Shown here in pieces: positions 9,404 through 17,672 of a stretch of DNA of 64,000 nt. The translations under genes and the position numbers were made by a program. The notes under the pieces are model-generated. The model was given only the letters and a program-made list of their open reading frames with translations, was not told the DNA's origin and made no database searches. Each line of letters begins with the position of its first letter. Position 1 is the stretch's first letter. This DNA is from Bradyrhizobium ontarionense. Lineage in GTDB: Bacteria > Pseudomonadota > Alphaproteobacteria > Rhizobiales > Xanthobacteraceae. The DNA is taken from assembly GCF_021088345.1 (NCBI RefSeq), contig NZ_CP088156.1, positions 7,059,001 to 7,123,000 on the forward strand. Reading direction: 5' to 3'.

Positions 9404-9599
9404 GGGCAGGGCTATCGCATATGACGGTCCAACTTTGAGTTCGGCTCCCTCCACACCGTCATGGCCGGGCTCCGTCCCGGCCATCCACGTCGTTCGGCAT
9501 CCTGGGAAGGACGTGGATGCCCGGGACGGAGCCCGGGCATGACGACGTGGAGGCAGCGGAGCGAAACGACTCAGATATTCATATGCGATAGCCCTGCCC
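9404..9599. repeat. Nested inverted repeat between coxE and coxF
   Basis: A perfect 21-bp inverted repeat (GGGCAGGGCTATCGCATATG plus A at 9404-9424, inverted at 9579-9599) encloses a second palindromic unit. The inner unit is about 9461-9548, of the CATGGCCGGGCTCCGTCCCGG / CCGGGACGGAGCCCGGGCATG type. The outer arms end just before the coxF leader. No gene is present in the 342-bp gap. The composition matches a repeat that has been inserted into another repeat. Confidence 0.88.
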
Positions 9600-9669
9600 A
9601 CAAGGAGGGAGGGAACAGATCTTCTCTGTCGAAACAATGCGCTTTCGACAATCGTGAGAGGAGGAGCAC

Positions 9670-10503
9670 ATGACCGCCTCCCCCGAACTGCTCGATCTCG
9701 CCGCGCAGCTCAAGGCCAACGACGAGAGCTTCGTGCTCGCCACCGTCGTCCGTACGGTGTCGGTGACGGCGGCGAAGGCCGGTGCGAAGGCGATCATCCG
9801 TCCGGACGGCACCATCGTCGCCGGGTGGATCGGCGGCGGCTGCGCCCGCGGTGCTGTGTTGAAGGCGGCGCGCGAGGCGCTCGCCGACGGCGTCCCGCGC
9901 ATGGTCTCGGTGCAGCCGGACAATCTGCTCGCCGAGCTCGGCGTCAAACCCGGAGAAACGAAAGAGGGCGTGCGCTTCGCTTCCAACATGTGCCCGAGCA
10001 AGGGCACCATGGACATCTTCGTCGAGCCGGTGCTGCCGCATCCGGCGCTGGTGATTCTGGGCGCGAGTCCGGTGGCGCTGGCGCTCGCCGCGCAGGCCCG
10101 CACGCTCGGCTATCACGTGACATTGGCGGCGCCGGCGTCCGATCTGGTCACGACGCCGGAGGCCGATGTGCTGGTCGATGGCTTCGCACTGGATCAACTC
10201 GCCGGAGGCCGCCGCTTCGTGGTGGTGTCGACGCAAGGCAAGGGCGACGAGGCGGCGTTGCGCGCCGCGCTCGCCTGCGACGCCGCCTACCACGCCTTCG
10301 TCGGCAGCCGCCGCAAGATGGACAGCCTGCGCGACAAGCTCATCAGCGATGGCATCGACGCCGCGCTGCTCGACAGGGTCAAGGCCCCCGCCGGGCTCGA
10401 CCTCGGCGCCATCACGCCGGAGGAGATCGCGATGTCGATCCTGGCCGAGATCACGCTGACGCGCCGAAGGGGGCAACGTGAAGCAGGAGCATCGGCACGC
10501 TGA
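9670..10503 (+). CDS. coxF: CoxF, XdhC/CoxI-family maturation factor
   Basis: This 277-residue XdhC-family protein has an N-terminal XdhC/CoxI domain containing GWIGGGCARG (53-61, C58) and a second cysteine at C108. A C-terminal Rossmann-like domain starts at LVILGASPVALALA (about 127-140). XdhC proteins bind molybdenum cofactor and promote its sulfuration before insertion into molybdenum hydroxylases. In the cox cluster this role would serve CoxL. A GAGGAG ribosome site precedes the ATG. No CoxG, CoxH, CoxI or CoxK follows, unlike the A. carboxidovorans megaplasmid cluster. Confidence 0.88.
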   Translation: MTASPELLDLAAQLKANDESFVLATVVRTVSVTAAKAGAKAIIRPDGTIVAGWIGGGCARGAVLKAAREALADGVPRMVSVQPDNLLAELGVKPGETKEGVRFASNMCPSKGTMDIFVEPVLPHPALVILGASPVALALAAQARTLGYHVTLAAPASDLVTTPEADVLVDGFALDQLAGGRRFVVVSTQGKGDEAALRAALACDAAYHAFVGSRRKMDSLRDKLISDGIDAALLDRVKAPAGLDLGAITPEEIAMSILAEITLTRRRGQREAGASAR

Positions 10504-10950
10504 GTGGCCGAATCACTGAGCCGCGCGCGCAGCCCGACAAGCTTTCTTGTCCGCCGAAGCTTGCACTAAGGTACAAGTGACACCTGGGTCTCATTTCCAC
10601 GATGACGGCTGCGTGGGTACCGCGATGAGCCGTATCTCGTCTCGGGGCTTTGACTGGTGTATGAATTCGTGTTCCTGTCGTTGAAGACGAGCAGATCGAA
10701 TTCGTTGTTGCGATCGTTGCGTCAGTTGTCCTGTCCGTAAAACTACGCCTGCCGTAGCTGCTGTAGAGCTACGACAGTCGAATCTGCGACACCGACGTTC
10801 GCTATTCCAGATCGGTCGAGATCGATGTGCTTTCGCCGTCCGCGACGAGCGGCGGTTTGCGTATCGTACGATGGCTGGATTTACGTTTGCGATACTGCGG
10901 ACTGTTAGCCTGTCGAGCGTCCTTCCGCCGATGTGGAGATGGGGGCAGGG
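10504..10950. other. Intergenic region before the tandem-PAS kinase
   Basis: These 447 bp show no convincing gene and a somewhat lower GC content than the neighbouring cox genes. A short hairpin CGTAGCT / AGCTACG lies near 10754-10774. The promoter for the kinase/regulator pair should lie here, but no box could be assigned with confidence. Confidence 0.35.
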
Positions 10951-12420
10951 ATGAACAAATTTACTCCCGAAGATATCGTTCATCTCGCCGTCGAGGCGTG
11001 CCCCAGCGGCATGATTATGATCGATGCGGGTGGAAAGATCGTCCTGGTTAACGCCGAGGCCGAACGGCTGTTCGGCTACGGACGCGAGGAACTCTACGGC
11101 AAGTCGATCGATCTCCTGGTGCCCTCGGCGATTCGCTCCGGGCACGCCAGGCATCGCGAGGAATTTCTCGTCAGGCCGGAGGCTCGGCGCATGGGCGTCG
11201 GCCGCGACCTCTATGGTGTGCGCAAGGACGGCACGCAGATACCGGTCGAAATCGGACTCAATCCGATACAGACCGCCAATGGATCGATGATCCTCAGTGC
11301 GATCACCGACATCACCGAACGCAAGCTCGCGGAGGAGCGATTCAGGCTCGTCGTTGAGGCGTGTCCGAGCGGCATGATCATGACGGATGCCAGCGGCAAG
11401 ATTGTCCTCGTCAACGCAGAAGCCGAGCGCCTGTTCGGTTACGCACGCGAGGAGCTCTATGGCAAGTCGATCGACATCCTGGTTCCTTCTGCGGTTCGTG
11501 CCGGGCACGCCAAGCACCGCGATGGATTTCTCACCCAGCCGGAAGCCCGACGCATGGGCGTCGGTCGCGATCTCTACGGCGTGCGAAAGAACGGAACGCA
11601 AATTCCCATTGAAATTGGACTGAACCCGATCCGGACGAACGACGGATTGATGATCCTGAGCGCGATCACCGACATCGCCGAGCGCAAGCGGGCAACGCAA
11701 GCACTTGCCGCGCGTACCGAGGAATTGCAGCGCTCGAACGCCGACCTCGAGCAGTTCGCCTATGTGGCGTCGCACGATCTCCAGGAACCGTTGCGTATGG
11801 TGTCGAGCTACACCGAGCTACTTGCCGAGCACTACAAGGACACGCTCGACGAGACATCCGAAAAGTACATTCGCTATGCGGTGGACGGCGCCAAACGCAT
11901 GCAGCGGTTGGTCAAGGATTTGCTGGCGTATTCGCGGGTGGACGCACAGGGAAAGAGCCTCGCTCCGGTCAGTTCGGAGGGCGTGGTGAGGCACGTGCTG
12001 GAGGGGTTGAGGGGGGCGATCGAGGAAAGCCACGCCGCGGTGGAGTTTGGCACGTTGCCGCTCGTGCACGCCGACCGGGTTCAGCTTGCACAGGTGTTCC
12101 AGAACCTGATCGGCAATGCGCTGAAGTTTCATGGCGAAAGCCCGCCAAGCATCCGCATCGGTGCCAGTCGCAAAGACGGCAAGTGGCTGTTCCATGTCCA
12201 GGACAACGGCATCGGCATCGAGAGGGAATATTCGGAGCGTGTGTTCCAGATGTTCCAGCGCCTGCACGAGCGCAGCAGGTATCAGGGCAGCGGTATCGGC
12301 CTCGCCATTGCAAAGAAGATCGTCGAAAGGCATGGCGGCCGCATCTGGTTCGAGTCGGAGCCGTGCAATGGCACTACGTTCTACTTCACAATACCTGCAA
12401 CGGAGGATGTCTCGCCATGA
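10951..12420 (+). CDS. Sensor histidine kinase with two near-identical PAS domains
   Basis: This is a cytoplasmic histidine kinase of about 489 residues with no membrane segment. Two PAS domains (about 10-125 and 130-245) differ at 18 of 112 aligned positions. Both contain VEACPSGMIM, AERLFGY and DLYGVRK. A HisKA region follows with the phospho-acceptor SHDLQEP, then an HATPase domain with NLIGNALKFH, DNGIGIE and GSGIGLAI. This kinase type resembles bacteriophytochrome-like kinases paired with Rcp1-type regulators, and exactly such a regulator follows with an ATGA overlap. The start is uncertain: ATG 10951 is used, but ATG 10939 or GTG 10933 are possible. The signal is unknown. Confidence 0.88.
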   Translation: MNKFTPEDIVHLAVEACPSGMIMIDAGGKIVLVNAEAERLFGYGREELYGKSIDLLVPSAIRSGHARHREEFLVRPEARRMGVGRDLYGVRKDGTQIPVEIGLNPIQTANGSMILSAITDITERKLAEERFRLVVEACPSGMIMTDASGKIVLVNAEAERLFGYAREELYGKSIDILVPSAVRAGHAKHRDGFLTQPEARRMGVGRDLYGVRKNGTQIPIEIGLNPIRTNDGLMILSAITDIAERKRATQALAARTEELQRSNADLEQFAYVASHDLQEPLRMVSSYTELLAEHYKDTLDETSEKYIRYAVDGAKRMQRLVKDLLAYSRVDAQGKSLAPVSSEGVVRHVLEGLRGAIEESHAAVEFGTLPLVHADRVQLAQVFQNLIGNALKFHGESPPSIRIGASRKDGKWLFHVQDNGIGIEREYSERVFQMFQRLHERSRYQGSGIGLAIAKKIVERHGGRIWFESEPCNGTTFYFTIPATEDVSP

Positions 12421-12887
12421 GCGATCCTATTCATGTTCTGCTCGTCGAGGATAACGAGGCCGACGTGGACCTGACGCGCGCGACCCTGGACCAGACGCGA
12501 TTCGACATCCAGATATCGGTCGCCAAGGATGGCGTCGAGGCGATCGACTTTCTCTATGGCAAGGGGAATTGGTCCGAGCCGGGCCGCCCGACGCTGATTT
12601 TGCTCGATCTCAATCTTCCGCGCAAGGATGGACGACAAGTGCTCGCGGTGCTCAAGAGCGAGGACGATCTCAGACGTATTCCGGTCGTGATCTTGTCGTC
12701 ATCCGACGCCGATAGCGACATCACAAGCTGCTATCATCTCGGCGCCAACTGCTACATCGTCAAGCCGGTCGATCTGAAGGAGTACCGTTCGCTCGTGCGC
12801 GTGATGGAGGATTTCTGGCTGGGCGCAGCCAAGCTGCCGCGGCGCGAGGGACATTCCAACGCGACCCGCGTCGGGGGGAATTGGTAG
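12417..12887 (+). CDS. Rcp1-like single-domain response regulator
   Basis: This 156-residue stand-alone receiver domain has acidic residues E11-D12, phospho-acceptor D64 in LLDLNLP, S95 in ILSSSD and K117 in IVKPVD. It has no output domain. The long loop after alpha-2 (GKGNWSEPGRPT) is typical of Rcp1-type partners of phytochrome-like kinases. Its ATG overlaps the kinase stop codon, so the two are almost surely co-expressed partners. The output target is not visible. Confidence 0.93.
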   Translation: MSDPIHVLLVEDNEADVDLTRATLDQTRFDIQISVAKDGVEAIDFLYGKGNWSEPGRPTLILLDLNLPRKDGRQVLAVLKSEDDLRRIPVVILSSSDADSDITSCYHLGANCYIVKPVDLKEYRSLVRVMEDFWLGAAKLPRREGHSNATRVGGNW

Positions 12888-13057
12888 AGCTGTGGAAGAT
12901 CGGTAGGGTGGGCAAACTCGCTGACCGCGGCAATGCGCTGCTTTACGCGGAGCGTGGTGAGAGCGTCGTGCCCGCCACCGTCGTTCGCGCGATCTCGGCG
13001 GCGGCTGCGCGACGGGACAGCGCGGTTGAGATCATGTGCCGGACAGGCAGAGTCCGC

Positions 13058-14152
13058 TCACGCCGTCAGCGGCAGATCGAACGTCACCTTCAACCCGTCG
13101 GCGGCGAAGTCGCGCGTGACCTGGCCTTTCAACGCCGCGCCGATAATGCGCTCGAACAGCAGCGAGCCGAAGCCGTTGCGGGCCGGCGGCGTGACCGGTG
13201 GTCCGCCATTCTCCTGCCAGGACAACTTGAGGCGTCCGTCGGCGAACGTCCAGCCCAGCGCCACGCGCCCCACATCGTTCGACAGCGCGCCATACTTCAC
13301 CGCGTTGGTGACGAGCTCGTGCAGCCCCATCGACAGATAGAGCGCGGCGCTCGGCGCGAGCTTCACGGCAGCGCCGTCGACGGCGACGCGTTCGCCTTGC
13401 AGCGGTGCGAGCTCGGCCTGCACCAGCTCATCGAGCGTAATCGCCTCGCGTCCGCGATCGAGCGCCAGCGCGTGGCTGCGCGTCAGCGCCGCGATGCGGC
13501 CGCGCAAGACCTCGCCGAAATCAGCGAAGGCCGCATCGGCGCGGACGCTGAGCGCGATCACGCTGTCGACCAGGGCCAGCGTGTTCTTGACGCGGTGATT
13601 GAGCTCATGGACCAATACGCGCTGGTGTTGCTCGATGGTTCGTCGGCGCGCATTCTCGGTGCGCAGCGCGATCTCGTCCATGACGATCTCGCTGAGCTCG
13701 GTCAGTTGCGCGATGTCGTCGTCGCTCCAGGCGCGCGGCACGTGATCGATGGCGCACAGCGCGCCGATCACTTCGCCGCCCGGCAACTTCAAGGGAATGC
13801 CGAGATAGGCATGCACGCCGAGGCTGGGGATTGCGAGGTTGTCCTTCACCAGCGGGTGCTGCTGCGCATCGCTCACGATCAGCGGATGTGCCGTCGTGAC
13901 CACGTGCTGGCAGAACGAATGGCTGAGCGGCGTCTCGCGCAGCGAAGCCCACGGCTCGCACAGGCCGACCGAGCTCTTGAAGAACTGCCGGTCGCGATCG
14001 ACCAGCGCGATGATCGAGGCCGGCGCCTGCAGCAGCCGCGTGACCAGCCGAGTCACGCGATCGAAGCCCGGCTCAGGCGGCGAGTCGAGCAGGTCGGTCT
14101 GCAACAGGGCAGTCAAACGGTCTGGCGCGGGAGCGTCGCGATCGGGCGGCAT
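13058..14152 (-). CDS. GAF-domain HWE/HisKA_2-type sensor histidine kinase
   Basis: This 364-residue soluble kinase has a GAF domain (about 25-165; PASIIALVDRDRQFFKSS, then SFCQHVV) followed by an HWE/HisKA_2 dimerisation motif HELNHRVKNTLALV (about 190-203). A degenerate HATPase follows with LHELVTNAVKYGAL and FGSLLFERII. The HRVKN signature is diagnostic of the light/stress-type HWE-related kinases common in Rhizobiales. It is convergent with the preceding kinase/regulator pair, and no response regulator lies next to it. The GAF ligand is unknown. Confidence 0.9.
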   Translation of the reverse strand: MPPDRDAPAPDRLTALLQTDLLDSPPEPGFDRVTRLVTRLLQAPASIIALVDRDRQFFKSSVGLCEPWASLRETPLSHSFCQHVVTTAHPLIVSDAQQHPLVKDNLAIPSLGVHAYLGIPLKLPGGEVIGALCAIDHVPRAWSDDDIAQLTELSEIVMDEIALRTENARRRTIEQHQRVLVHELNHRVKNTLALVDSVIALSVRADAAFADFGEVLRGRIAALTRSHALALDRGREAITLDELVQAELAPLQGERVAVDGAAVKLAPSAALYLSMGLHELVTNAVKYGALSNDVGRVALGWTFADGRLKLSWQENGGPPVTPPARNGFGSLLFERIIGAALKGQVTRDFAADGLKVTFDLPLTA

Positions 14153-14453
14153 AAGGGTCTTCGTTGGTCGGGCGGTTCAGCCGGTGACGACAGGCAGCAC
14201 GACTAACCGAGCGGGATGCCAGTCCGGCACTGGACGGTCGTGCGACGCGGTGGAGTTCGGCTGGAACGAAGCCGGCACAGATGAAACCGTCAACGCGATC
14301 ACCGCCGCTTCACGCGCGGCGGAGAATCCCGGTTCCATCCAGGTAACCAAGGGGCAGACTATGGCCTGACCAAGGCAATTTCGACATTCTGCCGCAGGTT
14401 CTCTCTGGCATGCATTATATCGAAGAAGTCGCCCGCGGCCGACGCCGCTACCG
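14153..14453. other. Intergenic region upstream of the GAF kinase
   Basis: These 301 bp lie between the divergent start of the GAF kinase and the 3' end of the ABC permease gene. No conserved protein or RNA was recognised. The reading frame on the plus strand through here lacks family features. Confidence 0.35.
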
Positions 14454-15278
14454 TCAACCGCCCTTCACCGCGCCTGCCGTGAGGCCCGCCACGATCTGCC
14501 GCTGCGCGAATACCGTCAGCAGCAGCACCGGCAAGGTGACGATCAGCGCCGCCGCCGCGAGCGGACCCCAGCTCAGCTGATCGAACGAGATCATGTTGTA
14601 GACCGCCACCGGCAGTGTGCGGGTCTCGCGTCCCGCCAGCACGACGCCGAACACGAAGTTATTCCACGAGAATATCACCGCCAGGATGAAGGCGACGGCG
14701 AGCCCGGGCTTGGCGACCGGCAATGCCACGTGGCGGAAGACCTGCCAGCGCGTGGCGCCGTCGATGCGCGCGGCCTCCTCGAGCTCGATCGGCGTGGTCT
14801 CGAAATAGCCGATCATGATCCAGATCACGATCGGCACGGTGACGACGAGATGAATGATGATCTGCGGCCACAAGGTGCCGAGCAGGCCGAGCCACTGGAA
14901 CATCAGGAACAGCGGGATGAGATAGGACAGGCCGGGCGTGATGCGCGCGATCAGGATCACGATCGCCGATTTGTGCGCCGCCATCCGCGCAATGCCGTAA
15001 CCGGCGGGAACGCCGACCAGCATCGCCAGCGCCGTCGCGCCGCCGGTCACCAGCACGCTGTTCTTGAAGTAGGTGAAGAATCGGTTCGATGACAGCACGT
15101 CGCCGTAATTCTTCCAGGCGAAATGCTCCGGCCAGAACACCGGCGGATAGGCGGCGTTGTCGACCTCGAACTTGACCGACAGCGAGATCATCCAGAGGAA
15201 GAAGAGGATCGCCGGCGAGACGATGAGGAAGACGCCGAGCGCGAGGCCGAGCCGGCCGAGGATAGTGCGCGCACTCAT
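14454..15278 (-). CDS. ABC transporter permease, MalG/UgpE type
   Basis: This 274-residue inner-membrane permease of a carbohydrate-type (CUT1) importer has about six hydrophobic segments. The EAA loop, which contacts the ATPase, reads EEAARIDGATRWQVFRHVALP (about 180-200) with the conserved EAA...G core. The ATG at 15278 is chosen because it overlaps the upstream stop codon (ATGA) and has GGGGAG before it. It is the last gene of a binding protein-permease-permease operon. The substrate is not deducible. Confidence 0.9.
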   Translation of the reverse strand: MSARTILGRLGLALGVFLIVSPAILFFLWMISLSVKFEVDNAAYPPVFWPEHFAWKNYGDVLSSNRFFTYFKNSVLVTGGATALAMLVGVPAGYGIARMAAHKSAIVILIARITPGLSYLIPLFLMFQWLGLLGTLWPQIIIHLVVTVPIVIWIMIGYFETTPIELEEAARIDGATRWQVFRHVALPVAKPGLAVAFILAVIFSWNNFVFGVVLAGRETRTLPVAVYNMISFDQLSWGPLAAAALIVTLPVLLLTVFAQRQIVAGLTAGAVKGG

Positions 15279-16210
15279 GTGTCGCTCCCCAGCGCATTCC
15301 ACTGCGCGCGCCGCCGCAGCACCAGCAGCAGCGCCGTCAGTGCGATGATCAGCGCGAAGAACACCACCGCGATCGCCGAGGCGTAGCCGAGGTCGTAATA
15401 GACGAAGGCGACGCTGTAGAGATAGAGGTTGATGGTCTCCGAGGCCGAGCCCGGGCCGCCCTGGGTGATCGCGAAGATGATGTCGAAGCTCTTGATCGCG
15501 TCGATGGCGCGGATCATCGCTGCGATGAACAAAAACGGCATGATCAGCGGCAAGGTGATGTAGCGGAACATCTGCCAGGTGCTGGCGCCGTCGATCTGCG
15601 CGCTCTCATATGGCTCCGTCGGCAGCGAGGCGATGCCGCCGAGCACGATCAGCATGACCAGCGGTGTCCATTGCCAGGTCTCGACCAGCACCAGCGACGG
15701 GATCACCGTGCCCGGGTGGAACACCCACAGCTGCGGCGGTAGGCCGGCGAGCGACAGCAGGTAATTCAGGATGCCGAGCTGCGGGTGGAACATCATGGTC
15801 CACACCAGCGCGATCGCGACCGGCGTCGCCATCATCGGCATGATGAACAGCGCGCGCAGCAGCCCGCGCCCGGGGAAGCGGGCATGGAAGACCACCGCGG
15901 CGAAGGTGCCGAGCACCAGCGGCAGCAGCACCGACAGCGCGGTGTAGGACAGCGTGTGCCCGATCGACTCGACGAAGCGCGGGTCGGCCGGCAGCCGCAG
16001 ATAATTCGACAGCCCGACGAAGGTCGTGGGCGCGCCGACCTTCCACTCCTGGAAGCTCATCCAGATTGTGAACAGCCAGGGAAAGATGATCACCGCGAGC
16101 ACGGTGACCAGCGCCGGCACCACGAACGGCCAGTACGATGGCGGCCGCAACGCCCGTTCCGGCGCAGCGGCCTCCGCCGCCGCGCCAGCCTGTTCGACGA
16201 TGGTGCTCAC
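15275..16210 (-). CDS. ABC transporter permease, MalF/UgpA type
   Basis: This 311-residue inner-membrane permease is the partner of the preceding MalG-like protein. It has about six membrane segments and an EAA loop, here YESAQIDGASTWQMFRYITLP (about 215-235). The N-terminal 25 residues are Ala/Glu-rich and cytoplasmic. The start overlaps the stop of the binding-protein gene, and its stop overlaps the next start, so the three genes are translationally coupled. Confidence 0.9.
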   Translation of the reverse strand: MSTIVEQAGAAAEAAAPERALRPPSYWPFVVPALVTVLAVIIFPWLFTIWMSFQEWKVGAPTTFVGLSNYLRLPADPRFVESIGHTLSYTALSVLLPLVLGTFAAVVFHARFPGRGLLRALFIMPMMATPVAIALVWTMMFHPQLGILNYLLSLAGLPPQLWVFHPGTVIPSLVLVETWQWTPLVMLIVLGGIASLPTEPYESAQIDGASTWQMFRYITLPLIMPFLFIAAMIRAIDAIKSFDIIFAITQGGPGSASETINLYLYSVAFVYYDLGYASAIAVVFFALIIALTALLLVLRRRAQWNALGSDT

Positions 16211-17526
16211 GCTTTTTCGCTGCGCTCCAGGATGGGGCGGAACTGCTCGTGCGCCTTCTTCAGCTCGGTCGCCGGGTCGGCGCCCGACAGCGTGGCCGTC
16301 AGCGCAGCACCAACGAGATCCCGGAATTCAGCGACCGGGATGATGACGGGCAGGCCGAGCTTGGAGATCTTGCCGGAGTCGATCGCCGACTGCAGCCACT
16401 CCCTCGGCATCTTCACGCCGCCCTGAACCTCCGCGTCGTTGAGCACGGAGTTGCGGAATGGGACGCCGCCGCCGGCCTGCACCAGCCGGGCGCCTTGCGG
16501 CTTCGACACCAGCCACTGGCACAAGAGCCAGGCGGCCTCCTTGTTCTTGCACGCCGCGGGAATGCCGATGCCGTCGCCGTAGGTTGCCGAATATTGTCCC
16601 TTGGGACCGGCCGGCACCACCGTGTAGCCGACTTTGCCGACGATGCGCGAGGCGTTGGGGTCCTCCAGCGGCGGCGCCCAGCCGACGCCGTCGATCCACA
16701 TCGCGGAGCGGCCTTGCGTGAACGAGGCCATCGACTCCATCCAGTTGAAGCCGGCCACGCCCGGAGGCGCGCAGGTCGTCAGCAGCTTCTGATACAGCTT
16801 GGTGGCCTCGATCGCCTCGGGGCCGTCGGTCAGGATGTTGCCCTTGGCGTCGAGGAACTCGCCGCCATAGTTGAGGAAGAAGTTCGTCCACAGGGTCATG
16901 TTGGCGTTGCGCAGGCCGCGGCCGACGAAACCGAAGGTGCCGTCCTTGGGATCGGTCAGCTTCTGCGCCGCCGTGACCATCTCGTCGAGCGTCTTCGGCA
17001 CCTCGACGCCCTTTTTCGCGAACAGCTCCTTGTTGTAGTAGAGGATGAAGTAGTCCACCGACCACGGCAGCGAGAACATGCGGCCCTTGTCGTTGCTGGC
17101 GTAAGTCAGCCCAGCGGCAGAGAAATCGCTCGGCACGAGGTCCGGCGCGGTGAGGTTCGGATCTTTCATGAAGTCGGTGATGTCGGCGAGCCAGCCGGCC
17201 TTCTCGAACTGCCGCTTCTGCACGTGATAGCTGAGGTGGACGACGTCGAAGCTCGGCTTGCCCGACGACAGCTCGATCACGACCTTCTGGCGCTGCTGCT
17301 GTTCGGGGATCTGCTCGGATTCCACCTCGATGCCGGTCAGGGCGGTGAATTCCTTGATGTTCTTCTGCAGATTGTCGCCGCGCGGGCCCTTGGCCAGGAT
17401 CACCTCGAGCTTGGTGCCGGCATATTTCTTCCACTGCGGCTCGGACCAGGCAGGCCTGCCGGTCAGCGCCAGCGCGCCTGCTGCTGCTGTGCCTGCAAGC
17501 ATGTTGCGGCGCGTGATCGCGGTCAT
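16207..17526 (-). CDS. ABC transporter extracellular solute-binding protein (family 1)
   Basis: This 439-residue periplasmic binding protein has a signal sequence with the twin-arginine-like motif TRRNMLAG followed by an Ala-rich core and cleavage near residue 28. Tat export is therefore likely. The mature part has the family 1 pattern (GPRGDNLQK, FDVVHLSY, PWSVDYFILYYNKELF, then GGEFLDAKGN). It would deliver a sugar, polyol or similar organic solute to the two permeases downstream. No ATP-binding protein is encoded in the cluster, so the importer must borrow an ATPase or is incomplete. Confidence 0.92.
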   Translation of the reverse strand: MTAITRRNMLAGTAAAGALALTGRPAWSEPQWKKYAGTKLEVILAKGPRGDNLQKNIKEFTALTGIEVESEQIPEQQQRQKVVIELSSGKPSFDVVHLSYHVQKRQFEKAGWLADITDFMKDPNLTAPDLVPSDFSAAGLTYASNDKGRMFSLPWSVDYFILYYNKELFAKKGVEVPKTLDEMVTAAQKLTDPKDGTFGFVGRGLRNANMTLWTNFFLNYGGEFLDAKGNILTDGPEAIEATKLYQKLLTTCAPPGVAGFNWMESMASFTQGRSAMWIDGVGWAPPLEDPNASRIVGKVGYTVVPAGPKGQYSATYGDGIGIPAACKNKEAAWLLCQWLVSKPQGARLVQAGGGVPFRNSVLNDAEVQGGVKMPREWLQSAIDSGKISKLGLPVIIPVAEFRDLVGAALTATLSGADPATELKKAHEQFRPILERSEKA

Positions 17527-17672
17527 TCGTATCCTCCCGAGAAAGTCTTTTTGTTATCGTCCGGGAAGTGTAGCGCGATCCGCTGGCACTGCAACAGGAC
17601 GATCGACGATGTGCGCAGATGTCACGACATCAGCGTGACGCGATGCAGCGCAGCGGCGGGCGAATTGATCGC

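Noticed and set aside
12881..14206. Long plus-strand open frame opposite the GAF/HWE kinase
   Set aside because: The minus-strand frame carries clear GAF and HRVKN kinase motifs, whereas the plus-strand frame has none.
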